Source: Candidatus Electrothrix rattekaaiensis
GTDB lineage: Bacteria > Desulfobacterota > Desulfobulbia > Desulfobulbales > Desulfobulbaceae
DNA: 64,000 bases
Direction of reading: 5' to 3'
NCBI GenBank assembly: GCA_032595675.1
Contig: JAVQMD010000002.1
Span: 806,001-870,000 of the forward strand
The notes beneath the pieces are model-generated. The model was not told where the DNA came from. It worked only from the letters and a program-made list of their open reading frames with translations, and searched no databases. Both the position numbers and the translations under genes were made by a program. This document shows, piece by piece, positions 42,757-49,661 of the stretch (within the stretch, counting starts at the first letter, position 1; each line of letters opens with the position of its first letter).

Positions 42757-45282
42757 CTATTCGTTGTCAGCTTCATCTGGATGAAAGAGCACACCGTTCT
42801 CGGGCAGTTCATTCCATTTCAGTTTAACAGGACAGGGTTGGACTTCCCATACTTTTCGGCAATAGTCTTTTATAGAGCGATCTGAAGAAAATTTTCCCAT
42901 TCGGGCGGTATTCAAAATCGACATTTGCGTCCAGCGTTTTTTATCGGCATACAGGCGGCTGACTCGATCCTGGCAGTCGATATACGCCTGATAGTCGGCA
43001 AAAAGCATGTACGGATCCTTATAGAGAAGGGAATCGATAATCGGCTTGAACAGCTCCCGATCACCGGAGGTGAAGATTCCTGATCCTATCAGGTCTATAA
43101 CTGCTCGCAAGGATTCGTTGTGATGATAATAGTCCATCGGGGTGTATCCATCTTCCCGTAACTCCGTGACCTCCGCGACATTAAGACCGAAGAGGAAAAA
43201 GTTTTCCTCGCCCACCTCTTTTCGGATTTCCACATTGGCTCCGTCAAGGGTGCCGATGGTTAAGGCCCCGTTCATGGAAAATTTCATATTGCCTGTACCC
43301 GATGCCTCCATTCCGGCCAGTGAGATCTGCTCGGAGAGGTTGGCCATGGGATAGACAATATGGCCTATCTTGACATTATAATTCGGAATGAAAAAGACTT
43401 TGAGCTGGTTGCGCACAGCCGGGTCATTATTCACCACCTGGGCCACAGAGGTAATTAGCTTGATGATTCGTTTGGCCATGAAATAACCAGGAGCTGCTTT
43501 TCCGCCAAAGACAAAAAGACGAGGGGTTATTTCAAGATTCGGGTCCGCCTTGATCCGAGTGTACAGGGTGATGACGTGCAAGATATTGAGATGTTGCCGT
43601 TTATACTCGTGAATCCGCTTGACCTGGACATCAAACAGGGCCCTGTAATCAACATGGATATTATCGCAACATTTAATCAGGGCAGAAAAATCCTGTTTAT
43701 TCTCTTCTTTAACCCTTCTCCAGGCATCTAAAAAGGGCGCGTCGTCAGTGAGTTCTTCCAGTTTGGATAACTCATCAAGATCAGTGATCCATTTTTCGCC
43801 GATGGCTTCGGTGATCAACCGGGTGAGACGGGGGTTGCTGACCGCCATCCAGCGGCGCGGGGTGACTCCGTTGGTCACATTGCGTATCTTTCCGGGGTAC
43901 ATGTCATTCCAGTCCGCCAGTGTACGGCTTCGCAGGAGATCGGTATGCATGGCTGCAACCCCGTTGATGGTTTTGGCTGCCATACAGGCAAGGTTGACCA
44001 TGCGAACAGAGCGCGGTTCGGTCTCATCAATCATCGACATCCGTTGTAGTCGTGCATCATCGCCGGGGTACCTTATCCTAACTTCATCAAGGAAAAGACG
44101 GTTCAGCTCGAAGATAATTTCCAGATGGCGAGGGAGGAGGCTGCCGAACAGCTCCAGCGACCATTTTTCCATAGCCTCGGGCAGCAAGGTGTGATTTGTA
44201 TAACTGAGAGTCTTTTTTGTGATTTCCCAGGATTCATCCCAGTCGTAGAGATGCACATCAATTAAAAGGCGCATCAACTCAGGAACAGCAACTGCCGGAT
44301 GGGTGTCATTGAGCTGGCCTTGGAAATATTCATGAAGGTTGAACAGATTGCCGTGGCGAAAAAGATGCAGGCGGATCATGTCCTGCAATGAGCAGGAAAC
44401 CAGGAAAAACTGTTGTTCCAAGCGCAGTTTTTTTCCTTGAAACTGTTCGTCATTGGGATAGAGCACCTTGGTGACAGTTTCCGCCTTGATTTTGTCCTCG
44501 ACCGCTCCGTAATAATCACCGGTATTAAAATCGGCAAAATCAAAGGAAGAGTGTGATTCCGCGCTCCAAAGGCGAAGGTAATTGACCGTGTTTACCTTGT
44601 AACCGGGGACCGGAACATCATAGGGAACCCCGGTGATAACCCGGCCAGGCCGCCAGCGGATTCGGCGAATGCCCTTTTCTGTATGGTATATTTCAGAATG
44701 GCCGCCAAAGCCGACATCGCAGGCCATAACCGGTTTTTTAATCTCCCAGGGATTACCGGGATGCAGCCAGCGATCGCTGAGTTCTTTTTGCCAGCCGTTA
44801 ACGATCTCCTGATCAAACATGCCGTATTCATAGCGGATGCCGTACCCAATAGCCGGTATTTCCAGAGAAGAGAGGGAGTCAAGATAACAGGCTGCTAATC
44901 GCCCGAGGCCTCCGTTTCCAAGGCCGGGTTCTTCTTCATGGTCGATAATCGTTTTGAGATCAAGGCCGCTTTCGCTGGCAGCTTGGGAAAAATCTTCGTA
45001 CAGACCTAGGTTGACTAGGTTGTTGTGCAGATGGGGGCCGGTGAGAAACTCTGCTGACAGATAGCAGACAATTTTAGGGTCTTTTTCCAGTAGGGTTTCA
45101 ACAGAGTTGACAAAAAGATGCTGCATCCTGTCCCGCAGGGTATAGGAAAGCGCGAGATAATAGTCGTTCAGGGTCGCTGTCTTGGTGGTGACCCCCTGCC
45201 TATAAAACAGATTATAGGCAAAGGCCCTTTTGAGCTGATTGATGCGTTTTTTTTTCTGGTCTTTTCCTGGAACTGAACTCAT
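42757..45282 (-). CDS. glgP: Glycogen/starch phosphorylase
   Basis: 841 residues from MSSVPGKDQKKKR, which has GGAGAG eight bases upstream; a further in-frame ATG at 45333 would add 17 residues. Conserved parts are YLSAEFLTGPHLHNNLVNLG, EEPGLGNGGLGRLAACYLDS, NPWE after the catalytic region, VKRIHEYKRQHLN, and the pyridoxal-phosphate Lys region EASGTGNMKFSMNGALTIGT. It releases glucose 1-phosphate from stored glycogen. No other glycogen gene is adjacent. Confidence 0.96.
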   Translation of the reverse strand: MSSVPGKDQKKKRINQLKRAFAYNLFYRQGVTTKTATLNDYYLALSYTLRDRMQHLFVNSVETLLEKDPKIVCYLSAEFLTGPHLHNNLVNLGLYEDFSQAASESGLDLKTIIDHEEEPGLGNGGLGRLAACYLDSLSSLEIPAIGYGIRYEYGMFDQEIVNGWQKELSDRWLHPGNPWEIKKPVMACDVGFGGHSEIYHTEKGIRRIRWRPGRVITGVPYDVPVPGYKVNTVNYLRLWSAESHSSFDFADFNTGDYYGAVEDKIKAETVTKVLYPNDEQFQGKKLRLEQQFFLVSCSLQDMIRLHLFRHGNLFNLHEYFQGQLNDTHPAVAVPELMRLLIDVHLYDWDESWEITKKTLSYTNHTLLPEAMEKWSLELFGSLLPRHLEIIFELNRLFLDEVRIRYPGDDARLQRMSMIDETEPRSVRMVNLACMAAKTINGVAAMHTDLLRSRTLADWNDMYPGKIRNVTNGVTPRRWMAVSNPRLTRLITEAIGEKWITDLDELSKLEELTDDAPFLDAWRRVKEENKQDFSALIKCCDNIHVDYRALFDVQVKRIHEYKRQHLNILHVITLYTRIKADPNLEITPRLFVFGGKAAPGYFMAKRIIKLITSVAQVVNNDPAVRNQLKVFFIPNYNVKIGHIVYPMANLSEQISLAGMEASGTGNMKFSMNGALTIGTLDGANVEIRKEVGEENFFLFGLNVAEVTELREDGYTPMDYYHHNESLRAVIDLIGSGIFTSGDRELFKPIIDSLLYKDPYMLFADYQAYIDCQDRVSRLYADKKRWTQMSILNTARMGKFSSDRSIKDYCRKVWEVQPCPVKLKWNELPENGVLFHPDEADNE

Positions 45283-45805
45283 AAGGAACTCTCCGTAGTT
45301 GAACTCTCTGCACAGTTTGTCGGTGTATTTCATGTCCTCTTGATTATACTTGTAATTGCTCTTCCTGCAAAAAATAATTTATTGTTTGTTGTGAAGGGCG
45401 GTGTATCTGATTAATTCAGGGGAAAGTCAGCTCAAACTTGATTGAATTGAAGTTGCTAGGCTCTGAGATGGCGCAAAAAACTGTACAAAATGTTTGGGAA
45501 ATGATAGAAAATATTTATGTGGTATTCATTTCTTGACAGTGGGGTCCACTATAGGGAGCAGTCGGATGTTCGTTTCTTCTGTTGATGACGGGAGCTCCGG
45601 TAGTACGAGCGGCATGAGTATCATTCTGTCATTATCCGAAGAAAACGATTTTTTATCTCTTTGACTCGTCGTGTTAATTCTAGTCGGATAAAATAAAAAA
45701 CAGAATTTTAGTAAAAAAAATTTTACAACCCGTCAATAATATTTTATTGTGTAGAGAAGGTTATTGAGTAACTTTCTATTTTAGAAAAAGATAAGGAGGA
45801 AGAAA
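45283..45805. other. Divergent intergenic region before the small secreted proteins
   Basis: 523 bp, AT-rich towards the right end, no supported gene. TTGACA occurs at 45533 but no well-spaced -10 box follows. The region must hold the promoters for glgP and for the secreted protein gene at 45806. Confidence 0.45.
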
Positions 45806-46174
45806 ATGCTGCAAGAAATGAAATTAGGAACAGTGAAAGTCGCGTTAATGCTTACTTTGGCTGCTTCTGCGTACACAGTGAGTAATGTTCAGGCTCAGGG
45901 TGTAGAGCTTCCCATTCCGGCCAGTGACACCGAACTTCAGCAGGTGGTAACCGGTGTCAGGAGCGATGCTGCGGTGAAAACCATGATGAATGAGGTCCGG
46001 GCAGGTGTGATCACCAGCATGACTACCAGAGACCCGCAGCAGTTGCCCCTGCGTAATCAGGTACAGGCAAAATTGATGCCGATTATGATGAACAAAATTT
46101 TGCCTGTTCAGTTGCAAGCCATGGCGAATCCGAATGGTGGCTTTCCGAGCGTAATTGCTCCTCCTCCTTTCTAA
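45806..46174 (+). CDS. Small secreted protein, paralogue 1 (unknown family)
   Basis: 122 residues after an AAGGAGGAAG site. Signal peptide (TVKVALMLTLAASAYTVSNVQA) with a likely cut after VQA-Q near residue 31. The mature part is about 90 residues, mostly helical (ELQQVVTGVRSDAAVKTMMN, LRNQVQAKLMPIMMNKILP), without Cys, and ends FPSVIAPPPF. It shares length, layout and short motifs with the next gene: GVELPIPASDTELQ against IKLPLPIDELEIQ, and a Pro-rich end after an NPNGG/NPDGV turn. I do not recognise the family. Confidence 0.75.
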   Translation: MLQEMKLGTVKVALMLTLAASAYTVSNVQAQGVELPIPASDTELQQVVTGVRSDAAVKTMMNEVRAGVITSMTTRDPQQLPLRNQVQAKLMPIMMNKILPVQLQAMANPNGGFPSVIAPPPF

Positions 46175-46465
46175 GTCGTAGAGGATGTTGCGAGGGAAAT
46201 GGGCGTTTGATGTGCTTTTTCCTGAGCTGAATTTGTAGCAAAAGTTCGTACGGGAGGTCTCGTATGCTTCCCGTACGGATGAATTTTTTTAAGAGATTAA
46301 AGATAATTCCGGTTAATTCCGGTCAGAAATTTTATAAAAATATTTTTTTATTCTTTGATGTTTCGTGAGTAGGGAACGCAGGAATAGTGTGGGCTAGTGC
46401 ATTAAGTTGTTAAATTATCAAGAAAGAGCAAGTTGGTACAAGCGCAAAAAAAAAAGGAGATGAGT

Positions 46466-46852
46466 ATGCTACAATTTAAAAAAATATCGGTTAATCTTGC
46501 CTTGGTTGTTTCCTTGGCAGCCTTTGCAAGTGCTCAATATGCACATGCACAGACAGAGAATATCAAACTCCCTCTTCCTATTGATGAGTTGGAAATTCAG
46601 GCGGCAGTGCAAGGTGTCATTGTCGGTACTGATCTGAATGAAATAAGGCGCCAGACAAGGGACACCGTGATGGTGGAGCAGGTGAAAAGACTCCCTTTAC
46701 TGCAGCAGATTAGGAATACTTTAGGTAATACGGTCAGAACAAGAGTAATGGCGGAGACGAGTACAAGGGCTATAAATGCACAGATGAACGCGATGCAGGA
46801 TCCTATGAATCCGGACGGGGTTCCGATGTTTCTTGCACCGAAATTTGAGTGA
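46466..46852 (+). CDS. Small secreted protein, paralogue 2 (unknown family)
   Basis: 128 residues from the ATG at 46466, six bases after AAGGAG; ATG 46460 and the GTG/TTG further up are worse placed. Signal peptide (ISVNLALVVSLAAFASAQYAHA) cut before QTENIKL. The mature part resembles that of the upstream gene (KLPLPIDELEIQAAVQGVIV, LLQQIRNTLGNTVRTRVMAE) and ends NPDGVPMFLAPKFE. The two genes arose by tandem duplication and have diverged strongly. Their 290-bp spacer suggests separate promoters. A terminator follows. Confidence 0.75.
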   Translation: MLQFKKISVNLALVVSLAAFASAQYAHAQTENIKLPLPIDELEIQAAVQGVIVGTDLNEIRRQTRDTVMVEQVKRLPLLQQIRNTLGNTVRTRVMAETSTRAINAQMNAMQDPMNPDGVPMFLAPKFE

Positions 46853-46932
46853 ATCGGTGAAAATAACATCAAAAAAGGGAACCTTGGCGACCTTGTGGAG
46901 GTGCTGAGAGGTTCACCTTTGTTCTCTTTATG

Positions 46933-46960
46933 AAAAACCATCCTGCGGGATGGTTTTTTT
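46933..46960 (+). terminator. Rho-independent terminator after the secreted paralogues
   Basis: AAAACCATCC pairs with GGGATGGTTTT around a 3-base loop, followed by T residues. Confidence 0.9.
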
Positions 46961-47054
46961 ATGCTTGTTGGTTTTGTGACTGCCACAGAGCCAAGGTGGA
47001 TTTTTTCAGTAGCCCTCTTAAGCCTCTGGAAAGAAGACCAAGGAGATTCCTTGG

Positions 47055-47083
47055 TTGACTTCTCAGTGTCCCTTGACTAAAGT
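47055..47083 (+). promoter_or_regulatory. Candidate promoter of the cobalamin-riboswitch transcript
   Basis: TTGACT (47055-47060), a 17-base spacer and TAAAGT (47078-47083), directly before the riboswitch. Confidence 0.5.
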
Positions 47084-47094
47084 ATCGTCTGTTT

Positions 47095-47275
47095 TCAGGT
47101 GTCCGCTACATTATACTCTATAGAGCGGATGAAAAGGGAACCCGGTGTGAATCCGGGACGGGCCCGCCGCTGTAACCGGGGACAAACCTGCATGATGTCA
47201 CTGTCTTTTTTAAGACGGGAAGGCGCAGGAAAGGATGAACCGGAAGTCAGAAAACCTGCCTGGAAAAGACGTTCA
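47095..47275 (+). promoter_or_regulatory. Cobalamin (AdoCbl) riboswitch
   Basis: The conserved blocks of the B12 element occur in order: AAGGGAACCCGGTGTGAATC, GGGACGGGCCCGCCGCTGTA, GATGTCACTG, GACGGGAAGGCGCAGGA and ACCGGAAGTCAGAAAACCTG. The CCGCTGTAA core is the B12 box. It controls cbiK, an enzyme of cobalamin synthesis, and presumably turns it off when cobalamin is plentiful. The terminator 55 bases downstream is the likely expression platform. Confidence 0.96.
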
Positions 47276-47329
47276 GATGCCTCGGCACAGGTCTGAATAG
47301 TATGGACGTTATCTGGGTACAGAAGGGAT

Positions 47330-47370
47330 ATCCCGGATCAATTTTTTAATTGGTCCGGGATTTTTTTTTT
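47330..47370 (+). terminator. Expression-platform terminator of the riboswitch
   Basis: ATCCCGGA pairs with TCCGGGAT, extended inside by AATT/AATT, and is followed by about ten T. It ends 56 bases before the first cbiK start candidate, so cobalamin binding can stop transcription here. Confidence 0.92.
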
Positions 47371-47453
47371 GATAGTCTGCCCAAATCACAGGCTTCCCGG
47401 ATCGCAGTACTACAGGGAGGTTTACATGGAGTCCGTTCATTTTTTTTCTTATC

Positions 47454-48416
47454 ATGCTGATGCGTTGCAGCGCAACAACCGTTCTTGCAAGCGAAGGGTC
47501 GAAGGTGAAGCATAAAAACGCCATTGTTTTGGCCATGTTTGGCACAACAGTCGAGCCCGCCCTGCAAGGATTGCTGAATATCCGCACCAAGATGATGGAG
47601 AAGTACCCGGAAACCCCAGTAAAAATCTCCTTCACCTCCAATATCATCCGGAAAAAATGGCAGGAACGGGCCAAAGATCCCTCCTACAGCAAGGCGCATC
47701 TGGAAATCCCGGAAGAGGTGCTGCACGTTAAAACCGTGCTGGCCACTATTGCCGACCTTCAGAACATAGGGTACGACACCATTGTTCTTCAGCCCACGCA
47801 TATTGCTATGGGGGAAGAATTTCTCGACCTCGGCACCTATGTGGATAGTCTGATGCGTTTAGGCACGATAAAAAAGAAAAAATACAAGCCCTTTCATAAG
47901 GTCGTGCTCGGGCGTCCCGCCTTGGGTACCTATGGCCTAGATCATCCCTATACCCAAGATATCACAGCTGCGGCAAAGGCTCTGGCTGCGGATGCCGAGC
48001 TGGCAGCCAAGGAAAACGCGGCTTTGGTGTACATGGGCCACGGTAATGATCATTTTCCGTCCGGGGGAGCCTATCTTGAGCTTGCCGATCAGATGCGGCA
48101 ATGGTACCCGGAAGTAGTCACGTTACTCGCGAACATGAAGGGCTTTCCCTTGCTTGCAGATGTGATAGAAAAACTGAAACTGCGCGGAATACAAAAGGTG
48201 CTGCTCAAACCCTGCATGGTCGTGGCTGGAGATCACGCACTCAACGATATGACAGGTACAGACCCGGCAAATCCATCCTGGCAGATGATCCTGGAAAAGG
48301 AAGGTTTTGAGGTTGTCACCGTGAAAAAAGGCCTGGGAGAGCTGGATGCCTTTGCTGATATCTTTGTCCAACATGCCGGTGATGCCGCAGCTGATGCGGG
48401 AATTATCCTGAAATAG
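47454..48416 (+). CDS. cbiK: Anaerobic sirohydrochlorin cobaltochelatase, perhaps periplasmic form
   Basis: The open frame gives 320 residues. Family signs are AIVLAMFGTTVEPALQGLLN, VLQPTHIAMGEEF, the metal-site His in VYMGHGNDHFPSGGAYLEL and the second one in CMVVAGDHALNDMTG. It inserts Co2+ into sirohydrochlorin (perhaps also Fe2+) on the anaerobic B12 route. The ATG at 47454 has no ribosome-binding site. A GGGAGG site stands before an ATG at 47426 in another frame; dropping one T from the T8 run at 47440-47447 joins the two and gives a signal-peptide-like start (MESVHFFLIMLM...TTVLA). Periplasmic CbiK forms are known in Desulfovibrio. The real start is therefore uncertain. Confidence 0.9.
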   Translation: MLMRCSATTVLASEGSKVKHKNAIVLAMFGTTVEPALQGLLNIRTKMMEKYPETPVKISFTSNIIRKKWQERAKDPSYSKAHLEIPEEVLHVKTVLATIADLQNIGYDTIVLQPTHIAMGEEFLDLGTYVDSLMRLGTIKKKKYKPFHKVVLGRPALGTYGLDHPYTQDITAAAKALAADAELAAKENAALVYMGHGNDHFPSGGAYLELADQMRQWYPEVVTLLANMKGFPLLADVIEKLKLRGIQKVLLKPCMVVAGDHALNDMTGTDPANPSWQMILEKEGFEVVTVKKGLGELDAFADIFVQHAGDAAADAGIILK

Positions 48417-48686
48417 GACGCCTTGACAGATTTTCAGGAATTTTCTAGCCAGAATATTTCTGGCTATCTATGCTTTCCCTTGCATACCGGTTTGCAAGGG
48501 AAAGCTGCGGAAGATTATCAATCGGAGTTTGGTACAGTTCTTAACTGAAATATGCTATACAAGAAAGTAGAGTATATTACCGTGCAATGACATCTTGAAA
48601 AGATGGTAAAATAGGTTCCTTTCTTCTTCGAGAAGTTCATTGTTGCAATTAACGGAGACTCAACAAAATCGGTTAAGGCGCAGATT

Positions 48687-49655
48687 ATGGCAACAGCAGA
48701 ACAGATAAAGTCATTGATTCGTTCTAAGTTTAGTGACAATCAAGATCGTTTTTATACCATTGCACTTCAAGTAGCAGCCCATGAAGCTCGTCAAGGCCAT
48801 TCGGCACTGGCCCATGATATCCGTGACATTGTAGAGACAGAACGCAAGAAAAAAGGGTTGCATGTTATTTCGTTTCCAAAAATCCTGCAAGGATTAGTGA
48901 TAACTGAGGAACCATCAACGCCGCTGACTGCAATGGTGCAGCCAGAAAATCTTTGTGGACGCATAAAACGAGTGGTACATGAATATCGTCAGCGGGAAAA
49001 ATTAAAATTACATGGCTTGAAGCATCGCCGCAAAATATTATTAATTGGCCCCCCAGGAACCGGAAAGACTATGAGTGCCATGGTGCTTGCCAGGGAACTG
49101 CATCTGCAATTACATACAGTTCAAGTGGATCGTCTGGTGACTAAGTTTATGGGGGAGACCAGTGCTAAGTTACGCCAAATTTTCGATTTGATTCAACAGG
49201 AACACGGAGTTTATCTCTTTGACGAGTTCGATGCCATTGGCGGCGATCGTTCTATAGATAACGAGGTAGGAGAGATGAGGCGTGTCCTCAACGCCTTTCT
49301 TCAATTTATCGAGCAGGATACTTCGGACAGTTTGATTATTGCGGCGACCAATAATCCGAACTTGCTGGATCGAGCCTTATTCCGACGTTTTGATGATGTC
49401 CTTTATTATGAAAATCCGGAAATTGAGCAACGAAAATCTTTGATTGCCAATGTACTGGGAACGTTTATGGCTTCCCGTTTTGCCTGGAAACAGGTGCTGC
49501 AAGAGAGTGAAGGTCTCAGTCATGCAGAAATAGATCACGCCTGCCGGGATGCTGTTAAAAATGCGATTCTCACGGATAAGAATAAAATATCCGCCAAATA
49601 TCTATTGCTTACCATTCGGGAACGTCAAGGAACGCACAAAGGAATCAGAGGATAA
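48687..49655 (+). CDS. AAA+ ATPase paired with a subtilase (candidate conflict module)
   Basis: 322 residues. An N-terminal helical region (residues 1-110) leads to one AAA+ domain: Walker A LLIGPPGTGKTMSA near 119-132, pore-like KFMGETSAKLRQIF, Walker B GVYLFDEFDAIGGD near 174-187, sensor 1 LIIAATNNPNLLDRAL and the Arg finger pair LFRRFDDV. A short C-terminal lid holds sensor 2 (LSHAEIDHACRDAV). It is of the classic AAA clade (FtsH/proteasome-ATPase-like), without a protease domain of its own. The S8 protease gene starts 6 bases after its stop, so the two are co-translated. It might unfold or deliver targets to the protease, or sense a trigger. Confidence 0.9.
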   Translation: MATAEQIKSLIRSKFSDNQDRFYTIALQVAAHEARQGHSALAHDIRDIVETERKKKGLHVISFPKILQGLVITEEPSTPLTAMVQPENLCGRIKRVVHEYRQREKLKLHGLKHRRKILLIGPPGTGKTMSAMVLARELHLQLHTVQVDRLVTKFMGETSAKLRQIFDLIQQEHGVYLFDEFDAIGGDRSIDNEVGEMRRVLNAFLQFIEQDTSDSLIIAATNNPNLLDRALFRRFDDVLYYENPEIEQRKSLIANVLGTFMASRFAWKQVLQESEGLSHAEIDHACRDAVKNAILTDKNKISAKYLLLTIRERQGTHKGIRG

Positions 49656-49661
49656 TTGAGC

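Noticed and set aside
43142-44194. Open frames antisense to glgP
   Set aside because: The sense strand carries a complete, conserved phosphorylase; the antisense frames are Ser/Arg-rich shadows.
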